From: an uncultured Bacteroidales bacterium
GTDB taxonomy: Bacteria > Bacteroidota > Bacteroidia > Bacteroidales > Marinilabiliaceae
Assembly (NCBI GenBank): GCA_937892095.1
Contig: CALAVC010000206.1
Span: 1 to 16,867, forward strand
DNA: 16,867 bases
Direction: 5' to 3'
In this document: piece by piece, positions 1 to 7,354 of the stretch
How the letters are laid out: every line of letters starts with the position of its first letter
How positions within the stretch are numbered: the first letter of the stretch is position 1
Program-made: the position numbers and the translations under genes
The notes under the pieces: model-generated
The model's database searches: none
Seen by the model: the letters and a program-made list of their open reading frames with translations, nothing else
What the model was told of the DNA's origin: nothing

Positions 1-66
1 TCATCGTTTAGAAATGTTTAATTAGTTCTCTTTTGACTGAAACAGCGCCCTTTCGGCGCTGCTCCG

Positions 67-141
67 TGGTCTCAGTAGGGCTTGAACCTACGACCCCCTG
101 ATTATGAGTCAGGTGCTACTAACCAACTGAGCTATAGGCCC
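67..141 (-). tRNA. tRNA with anticodon CAU (elongator Met or Ile2), imperfect acceptor stem
   Basis: Read on the minus strand, the sequence folds as a tRNA. It has a D arm (GCT/AGC plus the TTGGTTAG loop), an anticodon stem CCTGA/TCAGG around loop CTCATAA (anticodon CAU), and a T arm GTAGG/CCTAC around TTCAAGC. The discriminator base is A and CCA is not encoded. CAU may be elongator methionine or lysidine-modified isoleucine, and I cannot decide which. The 5' acceptor strand GGGCCTA and the 3' strand TGAGACC leave two mispairs (G3-A70 and C5-A68) and one G-U pair. The D loop seems to carry an extra base. It may be a functional tRNA with a weak stem, or a decaying or chimeric copy. Confidence 0.85.
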
Positions 142-197
142 ATTGCCGTCAGGCGTCAGGGTTAACGGCTGCTGCTCCCCTTCCGTCTAAGGCACTG

Positions 198-228
198 CAA
201 ATGTAGTGCATTTTTTCGTGATTGCAAT
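198..228 (-). promoter_or_regulatory. Bacteroidetes-type promoter of the tRNA gene
   Basis: On the minus strand, TACATTTG (198-205) matches the -7 consensus TAnnTTTG exactly. ATTG (225-228) stands exactly 19 bases upstream and matches three of four bases of the -33 element TTTG. Transcription would begin near 191, about 50 bases before the mature 5' end of the tRNA. Confidence 0.6.
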
Positions 229-318
229 ACATAGGGCTAAAAAATATTCACTTTTATTATTGAAATGTTTTTGCTTATCAAAACAGATTTTAAATAAAGA
301 AATTTTTCTTTAATTATT

Positions 319-349
319 AATGTTTATAAGTAACCTTAGCTTAATTTTG
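319..349 (+). promoter_or_regulatory. Probable promoter of the sdhCAB operon
   Basis: TAATTTTG at 342-349 is an exact match to the Bacteroidetes -7 element TAnnTTTG. The -33 position at 319-322 reads AATG, which keeps only the TG of the TTTG consensus. The surroundings are very AT-rich. The predicted start near 356 leaves a leader of about 54 bases before the sdhC ATG. Confidence 0.5.
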
Positions 350-409
350 TGTGTAAAAAATCAAAGAAATACAGACAATAAACATTAAAATTTCATCACT
401 TAAAATTCT

Positions 410-1318
410 ATGAGTTCTATCTTCAAATCGTCCATTGGAAGGAAGTTGATAATGAGCCTTTCGGGCATGTTCCTTGTGCTCTTTCTTCTGTTCCACATGA
501 GCATGAACCTCGTAGCCCTATTCTCGGCCGAAGCATACAATGCCGTATGTGGCTTCTTGGGCACGAATTGGTATGCATTGGCTGGTACGTCAGTGCTTGC
601 ATTCGGATTCTTAGTACACATTGTCTACGCATTCGTGCTGACCATTCAGAACAGACGCGCACGTGGCAACGATCGTTATGCCGTAACTGATAAGCCAGCA
701 ACAGTAGAGTGGGCAAGCCAAAACATGCTCGTGCTCGGCATAATAGTCCTTTTGGGCTTAGTGCTTCACTTGTCAGACTTTTGGTACAACATGATGTACG
801 CAGAGCTTACAGGTGCAAAACATCAGTTCCTTGCAACCGACGGTGGTGCATGGCTAAGCTTTAAGTTCGGTCAGTGGCCCATAGCAATTGCCTACATCAT
901 TTGGATTGTGGCAATATGGTTCCACTTGTCGCACGGATTCTGGAGCATGTTCCAGACCATCGGTTGGAGCAACCTCATTTGGTTGGAGCGTTGGCAATGC
1001 ATCGCAAAGTGGTTCACTTCGATTGTGTGCGCAGGCTTTGCAGTTGTTGTTTTGGGCTTCGCTCTCGGACTTGCACCTTTGTGCGACAGTGTAGAAGGTG
1101 CCTCTAAAAAACTAATCATGCAAGAGCAAGCAGAAGGACATCATTTTAGAGGTGGACACCACGACATGATGATGGGTGGTCGCCCAGAGTGCGAAAGAAC
1201 CAACTGCGAGAAGCCTTGCAACGGCAAACCCGAATGCAACAAGCAAAACTGCGACAAACCCACATGCCCAGGTGCACCTGCACCTGCTGAAGGAGCAGAA
1301 GTAGCTCCAAAGCAATAG
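410..1318 (+). CDS. sdhC: Succinate dehydrogenase/fumarate reductase cytochrome b subunit with Cys/His-rich tail
   Basis: This is the membrane anchor of the type B succinate:quinone oxidoreductase (quinol:fumarate reductase) complex. It holds haem b and passes electrons between the quinone pool and SdhB. About five membrane segments are visible, near residues 13-35, 55-80, 103-125, 157-178 and 203-223. His29, His70, His120 and His172 (or His175) are the likely haem ligands by analogy with dihaem family members. The conserved part ends near residue 230, which is the usual family length. A tail of about 65 residues follows. It has His pairs at 244-245 and 250-251, three Met at 253-255, six Cys (261, 266, 270, 276, 281, 286) in two similar repeats, and then an Ala/Pro-rich end. 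With an odd number of helices and a cytoplasmic N-terminus, the tail would lie in the periplasm (inference). It is the first gene of the sdhCAB operon, 73 bases before sdhA. Confidence 0.95.
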   Translation: MSSIFKSSIGRKLIMSLSGMFLVLFLLFHMSMNLVALFSAEAYNAVCGFLGTNWYALAGTSVLAFGFLVHIVYAFVLTIQNRRARGNDRYAVTDKPATVEWASQNMLVLGIIVLLGLVLHLSDFWYNMMYAELTGAKHQFLATDGGAWLSFKFGQWPIAIAYIIWIVAIWFHLSHGFWSMFQTIGWSNLIWLERWQCIAKWFTSIVCAGFAVVVLGFALGLAPLCDSVEGASKKLIMQEQAEGHHFRGGHHDMMMGGRPECERTNCEKPCNGKPECNKQNCDKPTCPGAPAPAEGAEVAPKQ

Positions 1319-1391
1319 TGGCGTGGCGCACAGAGCAACCTTTCCTCACAAACAAATCTTTTAACAAAGAAAAGAAGCGTATACACCAAAA

Positions 1392-3335
1392 ATGGCAACC
1401 ATAGATTCTAAAATCCCGGCAGGACCGCTTGCAGAGAAGTGGACTAACTACAAGGCACATCAGAAACTTGTCAACCCTGCCAACAAGCGCAAACTCGACA
1501 TAATAGTAGTTGGCACCGGACTGGCAGGTGCATCGGCAGCAGCTTCGCTGGGCGAGATGGGCTTCAACGTACTCAACTTCTGCATACAAGACTCTCCACG
1601 TCGTGCACACTCCATAGCAGCACAAGGTGGCATAAACGCAGCCAAGAACTATCAGAATGATGGAGACTCTGTTTATCGTCTGTATTACGACACAATAAAA
1701 GGTGGCGACTATCGTGCACGCGAAGCCAACGTCTACCGCCTTGCAGAAGTGTCGAACAACATCATTGACCAGTGTGTGGCACAGGGCGTACCTTTTGCAC
1801 GCGAATATGGCGGACTGCTTGCCAACCGCTCGTTTGGTGGTGCACAGGTCAGCCGTACGTTCTACGCCAAGGGACAGACGGGTCAGCAACTTCTGTTGGG
1901 AGCATATTCGGCACTGAGCAAAGAAATAAAGAATGGCACAGTAAAGATGTACACACGCCACGAGATGCTCGACGTAGTAATCGTAGACGGACGTGCACGA
2001 GGCATAATCACACGCAACCTTGTAACAGGTGCCATCGAACGTTACTTTGGACATGCCGTCGTCATAGCTACTGGCGGATATGGCAACACATACTTCTTGT
2101 CGACCAATGCAATGGGTTCGAACGGCTCGGCAGCAATGCAGATATATCGCAAAGGAGCATACTTTGCTAACCCTTGCTATGCACAGATTCACCCGACGTG
2201 CATACCAGTGCATGGTGACATACAGAGCAAACTAACCCTGATGAGCGAAAGTCTTCGTAACGACGGACGTATATGGGTTCCGAAGAAAAAAGAAGACGCC
2301 GAAGCCATACGCGCAGGCAAAAAGAAACCAACCGACATACCCGACGAAGACCGCGATTTCTACCTCGAACGTCGCTACCCAGCGTTCGGCAACCTTGTGC
2401 CTCGCGACGTAGCTTCGCGCGCAGCCAAGGAACGTTGCGACGCAGGCTTTGGCGTAAACGAGACTGGTCTTGCAGTATTCCTCGACTTCAAGTATGCCAT
2501 TGAAAGACTGGGCGAAGACGTGGTCCGCGCACGCTATGGCAACCTCTTCCAGATGTACGAGAAGATAACCAACGACAACCCTTATAAGACACCTATGATG
2601 ATATTCCCTGCCATCCACTACACGATGGGCGGCATTTGGGTGGACTACGAACTTCAGACCTCAATACCTGGTCTTTTCTGCTTGGGCGAAGCCAACTTCT
2701 CGGACCATGGAGCCAACCGACTCGGTGCTTCGGCACTTATGCAAGGCTTGGCAGACGGCTACTTCGTCATTCCGTACACGATACAGAACTACTTGGCCGA
2801 CCAAATACAAGTGCCACGCATCCCCACAACGGCACCTGAATTTGATGCTGCAGAAAAAGCCGTACGCGACCGCATAAGCCGCATAATGAGCATACAAGGC
2901 AAGCGCACAGTGGACAACATCCACAAAGAGTTGGGACACATAATGTGGGAATACGTTGGCATGGCACGTACGAAAGAAAGCCTCAGCACAGCACTTCAGA
3001 AGATAAAGGAAATAAAGAAGGAATTCTGGAGCAACGTCTACGTGCCGGGCAAGGCAGACGACTTGAACACAGAGCTCGAGAAAGCACTTCGCTTGGCCGA
3101 CTTCATAGACATTGGCTACCTGATGGCATTGGACGGCTTGAACCGCGAAGAGAGCTGTGGTGGTCACTTCCGCAGTGAGTATCAGACCGAAGACGGCGAA
3201 GCTCTGCGTCAGGACGACAAGTTCTCGTATGTGGCTTGCTGGAAGTATATGGGCGAAGACCAAGACCCCGAATTGCTCAAAGAGCCTTTGGACTACGAAT
3301 TTACTGAGCGTAAGACGCGTAACTATAAGAACTAA
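1392..3335 (+). CDS. sdhA: Succinate dehydrogenase/fumarate reductase flavoprotein subunit
   Basis: This is the catalytic FAD subunit, which interconverts succinate and fumarate on the cytoplasmic face of the membrane. The dinucleotide-binding loop GTGLAGASAA is at residues 41-50. HSIAAQGG follows, with His73 as the expected site of covalent FAD attachment. Substrate-site motifs are HPT at 267-269, SESLRNDG from 285, VPRDVASR with the likely catalytic Arg338, and HYTMGG starting at His409. A second FAD contact region, GEANFSDHGANRLGAS, is at 432-447. The length of 647 residues is normal for the long type B form, as is the insertion near 298-325. An A-rich stretch (aaagaaaag) before the ATG fits Bacteroidetes translation starts. 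The gene lies between sdhC and sdhB in one operon. Confidence 0.97.
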   Translation: MATIDSKIPAGPLAEKWTNYKAHQKLVNPANKRKLDIIVVGTGLAGASAAASLGEMGFNVLNFCIQDSPRRAHSIAAQGGINAAKNYQNDGDSVYRLYYDTIKGGDYRAREANVYRLAEVSNNIIDQCVAQGVPFAREYGGLLANRSFGGAQVSRTFYAKGQTGQQLLLGAYSALSKEIKNGTVKMYTRHEMLDVVIVDGRARGIITRNLVTGAIERYFGHAVVIATGGYGNTYFLSTNAMGSNGSAAMQIYRKGAYFANPCYAQIHPTCIPVHGDIQSKLTLMSESLRNDGRIWVPKKKEDAEAIRAGKKKPTDIPDEDRDFYLERRYPAFGNLVPRDVASRAAKERCDAGFGVNETGLAVFLDFKYAIERLGEDVVRARYGNLFQMYEKITNDNPYKTPMMIFPAIHYTMGGIWVDYELQTSIPGLFCLGEANFSDHGANRLGASALMQGLADGYFVIPYTIQNYLADQIQVPRIPTTAPEFDAAEKAVRDRISRIMSIQGKRTVDNIHKELGHIMWEYVGMARTKESLSTALQKIKEIKKEFWSNVYVPGKADDLNTELEKALRLADFIDIGYLMALDGLNREESCGGHFRSEYQTEDGEALRQDDKFSYVACWKYMGEDQDPELLKEPLDYEFTERKTRNYKN

Positions 3336-3364
3336 CCCCACTGAAAAAACAACTCTTGAAAGTA

Positions 3365-4120
3365 ATGGACAAGACTATAAATATAAAGTTGCGGGTCTGG
3401 CGTCAGAAGGGCCCGAAAGAAAAAGGCCACTTTGAGACCTACGAACTCAAAGACATCTCGACAAATAGTTCGTTTCTTGAAATGTTGGACGTGCTGAACG
3501 AACAACTCGTCAGCCGACACGAAGAACCTGTGGTGTTCGACCACGACTGCCGCGAAGGCATTTGTGGCATGTGTTCACTCTACATTAACGGACATCCACA
3601 CGGACGCGACACACAAGTAACGACATGTCAGCTACACATGCGTCGATTCTCGGACGGCGAGACGATAACCATAGAGCCGTGGCGCTCGGCAGGCTTCCCC
3701 GTCATACGCGATCTGATGGTAGACCGCTCGGCCTACGACAAGATTATTCAGGCAGGTGGCTACATATCGGTTCGCACAGGTGCGGCACAAGATGCCAACG
3801 CAATACCTATCCCCAAACCCGATGCTGACGAGGCAATGGACGCAGCGTCTTGCATAGGCTGTGGCGCATGCGCTGCTGCATGTAAGAATGGTTCGGCCAT
3901 GCTGTTCGTCTCGGCCAAGGTGAGCCAACTGGCTCTCTTGCCACAAGGTCGTGTAGAGGCTGCACGCCGTGCAAAAGCCATGGTGGCCAAGATGGACGAA
4001 TTGGGCTTTGGCAACTGCACCAATACAGGTGCTTGCGAGGCTGAATGTCCTAAGGGCGTATCGATAGCCAACATTGCTCGCCTGAACCGCGAGTTCTTGA
4101 AGGCTAAGTTGAAAGACTAA
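3365..4120 (+). CDS. sdhB: Succinate dehydrogenase/fumarate reductase iron-sulfur subunit
   Basis: This subunit carries electrons from the FAD of SdhA to the haems and quinone of SdhC. The protein has 251 residues from the ATG at 3365. An in-frame TTG at 3356 could add three residues but is less likely. The N-terminal ferredoxin domain has Cys62, Cys67, Cys70 and Cys88 (CREGICGMC plus a distal Cys) for the 2Fe-2S cluster. The C-terminal domain has CIGCGACAAAC (Cys163, 166, 169, 173) and CTNTGACEAEC (Cys218, 224, 228) for the 4Fe-4S and 3Fe-4S clusters. No cluster ligand seems to be missing. It starts 29 bases after the sdhA stop and is the last gene before the strong terminator at 4146. Confidence 0.96.
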   Translation: MDKTINIKLRVWRQKGPKEKGHFETYELKDISTNSSFLEMLDVLNEQLVSRHEEPVVFDHDCREGICGMCSLYINGHPHGRDTQVTTCQLHMRRFSDGETITIEPWRSAGFPVIRDLMVDRSAYDKIIQAGGYISVRTGAAQDANAIPIPKPDADEAMDAASCIGCGACAAACKNGSAMLFVSAKVSQLALLPQGRVEAARRAKAMVAKMDELGFGNCTNTGACEAECPKGVSIANIARLNREFLKAKLKD

Positions 4121-4145
4121 AAAATGTTTTTTAAAACGTGATAGA

Positions 4146-4185
4146 GTGTCCCGATAGACAAGTGTGTCTATCGGGACACCTTTTA
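4146..4185 (+). terminator. Rho-independent terminator of sdhCAB
   Basis: A perfect 15-base-pair stem (4146-4160 with 4165-4179, starting GTGTCCCGAT) closes a four-base AGTG loop and is followed by CTTTTATAT. It lies 25 bases after the sdhB stop codon. Confidence 0.9.
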
Positions 4186-4230
4186 TATGTGTGCAATGGA
4201 GGGGTGAAGAGCTTGAAAGACGAGATGAGG

Positions 4231-4261
4231 CGTGTAAAATGGTTAAGTTTGCTTATATTTG
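4231..4261 (+). promoter_or_regulatory. Probable promoter of the 4425-8329 operon
   Basis: TATATTTG at 4254-4261 matches the Bacteroidetes -7 consensus exactly. The -33 position (CGTG at 4231-4234, spacer 19) keeps only TG. The predicted start near 4268 gives a leader of about 155 bases before the ABC gene, unusually long for this window. Confidence 0.45.
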
Positions 4262-4286
4262 TTTATAAGTAGTTAATTCAGAAGAG

Positions 4287-4364
4287 ATGAGACGAGGAAT
4301 AGGCTCTGCACAAAAAGCAGAGAGAAGTGCACGAAGAAGAAAGGGACAAATGTTGAACGTATAA
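4287..4364 (+). CDS. Possible short leader ORF, 25 residues, basic
   Basis: An ATG at 4287 opens a 25-codon frame ending in TAA at 4362-4364, inside the presumed leader of the ABC-gene operon. The peptide begins MRRGIGSAQK and contains RRRK, with six Arg and two Lys in all. A hairpin (CTCTGC/GCAGAG, 4304-4322) lies inside it. It could be a regulatory leader peptide, but short open frames arise by chance. I see no conserved family and no strong ribosome binding site. Confidence 0.2.
   Translation: MRRGIGSAQKAERSARRRKGQMLNV
4304..4322 (+). promoter_or_regulatory. Leader hairpin upstream of the ABC ATPase gene
   Basis: CTCTGC (4304-4309) and GCAGAG (4317-4322) form a perfect six-base-pair stem with a seven-base A-rich loop in the untranslated leader. 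No U-run follows, so it is not a terminator as it stands. Confidence 0.3.
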
Positions 4365-4424
4365 GGAAAAACAGAAAAATCTTACACAATCGAGCGCACT
4401 AGCGCAAAAAGATATAACTCCTAA

Positions 4425-5876
4425 ATGACAACGATACGATTCAGAAGTCCGCAGTCGAGATATGCAGAGACTGCCCTTGAAGGAAATGTAGACTTTACAC
4501 TTGGCGAGGGTGAGAACGCAGTGCTTATTGGCCCAAACGGAGGCGGTAAGAGTCTGATTTGCAAATATATAAGTGGTGGCATAAGCATTGGCGAAGGGAG
4601 CGTGGAAGTACGACGAGCCGACGGAACAGTGGTGTCGGCACGACAGATGGCTACGCTTCAGTTTAGAGACATATATAGGCTTGGCGACCAGACATTGCCC
4701 GAATATTATCAGAAGCGTTGGCATGCGACGGAGAACGAAGAGAGCCCGTTGGTGCACACCATAATTGGTGCGGAACGCATACGAGCAAACAAAGATTTGC
4801 TAAAAAAGATAGGCATCGAGGGCATACTACGTAAGCGACTGATAAACCTTAGCAGTGGCGAGCAGCGCAAACTGATGATTGTGCGCCACTTGCTACAGAT
4901 GCCCGAAGTGCTGATTATAGACAATCCGTACATTGGTCTGGACCCAGAGTCGCGAGAGACGGTGAACGAACTTATTGAGAGCATTGCAAAGCTAAACAAC
5001 ACAAAAGTTCTCTTGATAATAAGCCACTACAAAGACTTGCCGACGTGGATAGACACCGTGCTGTGTATAGGTGGGCGAAGGTTGATACGGCAGACCACAC
5101 GCGAAGAGTTCTTGCAAGACAAAGCACTTATAAAAGAGCTATTTGCAGAGGCTGAGCTGAGCGAAGCGAGCATAGGCGACTTGCCGAGGGCGAAAGACAA
5201 TGCCGACTACGAATATGCCGTCAGGATGAAAGACATCAACATTTCGTATGGTCAGACGAAGATATTACACCATTTGAATTGGCAGATTGCACGAGGCGAG
5301 AAGTGGGCATTGCTTGGTCGGAATGGGTCGGGCAAGTCGACATTGCTAAGCCTTGTATGCGCCGACAACCCACAAGCGTATGCCAACGACATTGTGCTTT
5401 TTGACCGTCGGAGAGGAACGGGCGAAAGCATTTGGGAGATTAAGAAACACATAGGCTACGTCTCGCCCGACATGCATGCATATTATAGGGCAGACATATC
5501 GTGCTTGGATGTTGTATCGTCGGGATTTTTTGATGCGGTGGGGCTATATAATAAGCCAAACGAAGAGCAAAAGCAGACGGCACGGCGGTGGATGAAAGCG
5601 TTCCACTGCGAAGAGCTTGCAGACCGAAAGTTCCTCAGAGTGTCGTATGGAGAGCAAAGGCTGGTGTTACTTGTGCGAGTGTTTGTCAAGTCGCCATCGC
5701 TGGTGATACTCGACGAGCCACTGCACGGACTCGACGCAGGCAAGAAACGACTGGCGAAACTGCTTATAGAAGATTATTGCCGCGACGAGCAGGTAACGAT
5801 GGTGTACGTGACGCACTATCATGACGAGATTCCGAGCGTAGTAAGCCACAGTATGAACCTGATTAAAAATTCGTAG
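4425..5876 (+). CDS. ModF/PhrA-like double ABC ATPase
   Basis: This soluble protein has two fused ABC ATPase domains and no membrane segments. Domain 1 has Walker A GPNGGGKS (36-43), signature LSSGEQRK (142-149), Walker B LIIDNP (163-168) and switch His201. Domain 2 has Walker A GRNGSGKST (298-306), signature SYGEQRL, Walker B ILDEP (Asp430-Glu431) and switch His464. The segment IKKHIGYVS near 339-347 with SGFFDAVGLY is characteristic of ModF relatives, a family once linked to molybdate transport and photorepair but with unclear function. In domain 1 the catalytic Glu after the Walker B Asp is Asn167, so that site probably hydrolyses ATP poorly. Domain 2 lacks a normal Q-loop Gln, as ModF proteins seem to. 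No molybdate transport genes are nearby. The first gene of a four-gene operon, it is followed by the next gene after 15 bases. Confidence 0.85.
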   Translation: MTTIRFRSPQSRYAETALEGNVDFTLGEGENAVLIGPNGGGKSLICKYISGGISIGEGSVEVRRADGTVVSARQMATLQFRDIYRLGDQTLPEYYQKRWHATENEESPLVHTIIGAERIRANKDLLKKIGIEGILRKRLINLSSGEQRKLMIVRHLLQMPEVLIIDNPYIGLDPESRETVNELIESIAKLNNTKVLLIISHYKDLPTWIDTVLCIGGRRLIRQTTREEFLQDKALIKELFAEAELSEASIGDLPRAKDNADYEYAVRMKDINISYGQTKILHHLNWQIARGEKWALLGRNGSGKSTLLSLVCADNPQAYANDIVLFDRRRGTGESIWEIKKHIGYVSPDMHAYYRADISCLDVVSSGFFDAVGLYNKPNEEQKQTARRWMKAFHCEELADRKFLRVSYGEQRLVLLVRVFVKSPSLVILDEPLHGLDAGKKRLAKLLIEDYCRDEQVTMVYVTHYHDEIPSVVSHSMNLIKNS

Positions 5877-5891
5877 GGGAGAGACGAACGA

Positions 5892-6623
5892 ATGAGCATA
5901 ATAGTACTGATTAACATCATAATTGTCAACATTGCAGTATGGCTTGGGCTAAGCTACTTTTGGAGCTACTGGACACACAAGACATTTAAGCCGTGGGGTT
6001 GGTTGGAGCAACACAAGCGCAAGCAGTTGCACACCGAGGTGGAAAAGTCGGAGCGAAAGTATAAGGACCGCGTGAGGTATTACACCTACTTTTTTGCCAT
6101 GCAACAAGTGGAGCAACAAGAGGTTGAAGGCGAATTTGTGTTGCTGGGCTTGGAAGAGCCTGAACTGATACGCCTACTACGCAAGCAATGTCCGCAACGC
6201 ACCATACACGCTGCAGGCGTAATGGAGCCGACAAACTACACAATTGTAAGAGAGAACTGCCAAGGCGAAGTGAGCGAAGAGGTTGTCCCGATAGACTACG
6301 CCAGCGAGACGGTGGTACGAAGCATATTGCCAAGCACAGACACAAAGAACAAGGTGTATAAGTGCATGCCGTCGAAGATGCTCGGTGAGCTAAGTCAGCC
6401 GATAGCCTTGGTGCTGATAGACATGGTGGACTACGAAGAAGTTTTGTTGAGCATGAAGAAATGCTACGAGCTTATGTCGCGTGGAGCAATCATGATAGTG
6501 CATAGCTACAATCATGACTGGGACGGAGTGCGCAAGGCAGTGGACGAGTTTGCGGCGACGACGAGCGAAGGTTTTGTGCCCGTGGCCGATATGTATGGAA
6601 GCGTAATGATGATAAAGTCGTGA
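5892..6623 (+). CDS. Membrane-anchored, degenerate TylF/MycF-like methyltransferase-fold protein
   Basis: The 243-residue protein begins with one hydrophobic segment (residues 3-25), probably a membrane anchor, followed by a basic, helical linker. From about residue 78 it resembles TylF/MycF macrocin O-methyltransferases: GEFVLLGLEEPEL (80-92) sits where the family has its SAM loop, IALVLIDMVDYEE (171-183) matches the next strand, and the region 196-220 with its end GVRKAVDEF matches the typical TylF C-terminal pattern. The Gly-rich SAM loop is reduced, and the usual acidic DDY metal site is replaced by HSYNHDW (204-210), so catalysis is doubtful. The call rests on pattern memory and a structure comparison would be needed. 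The next gene overlaps its stop codon (GTGA), suggesting coupled translation. Confidence 0.6.
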   Translation: MSIIVLINIIIVNIAVWLGLSYFWSYWTHKTFKPWGWLEQHKRKQLHTEVEKSERKYKDRVRYYTYFFAMQQVEQQEVEGEFVLLGLEEPELIRLLRKQCPQRTIHAAGVMEPTNYTIVRENCQGEVSEEVVPIDYASETVVRSILPSTDTKNKVYKCMPSKMLGELSQPIALVLIDMVDYEEVLLSMKKCYELMSRGAIMIVHSYNHDWDGVRKAVDEFAATTSEGFVPVADMYGSVMMIKS

Positions 6624-7336
6624 GCAAGGGGCTTAGGGTCAGCATAGGCGACATGACGGAATATGTCCGTCATGGTCAGACGGAAGTTGAGGCTTACGAT
6701 AGGTGTTTTCACGAAACATTGGTTGAGCGTATGCACCAGCTGATATTTCATAAAACAGGCTTTAACAACCAGCAGGCGGACGGACGAAAGTATGAAATGA
6801 CGGACTTCGTAAATGAGATGAGGGAGCGAGGAATTGAGTGCGAGCCCACCAGCGACATGGTCAGGACGAGGTATAGGAATAGTAAGACACTGACGACAAA
6901 GGTAAAGATATACCCTGAGTGGGAGTCGGAGGTAACGTTTATGGGGAACTACATTTACGTCAGTGGGGCAACGCTACAGAGGGAACAGATGATGACGCTT
7001 GTGGACATCGTGATGCAGGTGCGCCAAGAGGCGGAAGAGCTGCATGCACGCCGAGACGACGACATTCGTAAAGCGCTGAAAAGGCTGACCATTGAGCAGA
7101 TGATGCAGAAAGCCGTCGTGGCAGCACTGGAGACCAAGATGAAAGAAGCTGGGCTGGATTATGAGATGAGAATGCTGATAAAAAATGTACAGATAACGAT
7201 ATTCTACAAGACGAAGAGAATATACACGAGCATCCCGAACAGCCAGTTTTTGGCGAGGATTGACAAGTTTATAGCGTCGGTAAAAGAAATAATGAACGCT
7301 TTGGATGCATATCCGAACATACGGATTACGGGATAG
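6620..7336 (+). CDS. Hypothetical protein, unrecognised, 238 residues
   Basis: I do not recognise this family. The frame opens with a GTG at 6620 that overlaps the previous stop as GTGA, the mark of translational coupling. An ATG at 6653 (residue 12) is an alternative start. The protein seems soluble, with no signal peptide or membrane segment. Residues 85-115 look strand-rich (KVKIYPEW, then MGNYIYVSGATL). Residues 120-175 form a charged, probably coiled-coil helical stretch containing ELHARRDDDIRKALKRL. A C-terminal part (180-235) reads as strands followed by a helix (VQITIFYKTKRIY). No catalytic motif is obvious. Its position between the TylF-like gene and the prenyl synthase, in one tight operon, is the only functional clue. 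Confidence 0.8.
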   Translation: MSKGLRVSIGDMTEYVRHGQTEVEAYDRCFHETLVERMHQLIFHKTGFNNQQADGRKYEMTDFVNEMRERGIECEPTSDMVRTRYRNSKTLTTKVKIYPEWESEVTFMGNYIYVSGATLQREQMMTLVDIVMQVRQEAEELHARRDDDIRKALKRLTIEQMMQKAVVAALETKMKEAGLDYEMRMLIKNVQITIFYKTKRIYTSIPNSQFLARIDKFIASVKEIMNALDAYPNIRITG

Positions 7337-7354
7337 GAACAGGACACACAAAAA

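Noticed and set aside
192..216. Small hairpin GCACT/AGTGC followed by six T on the plus strand, terminator-like
   Set aside because: No plus-strand gene lies upstream of it, and the same bases form the well-matched minus-strand promoter of the tRNA.
1146..2213. 355-codon open frame on the minus strand opposite sdhC and sdhA
   Set aside because: It is the antisense shadow of two clearly identified genes. Its Cys- and Val-rich sequence matches no family and spans their junction.
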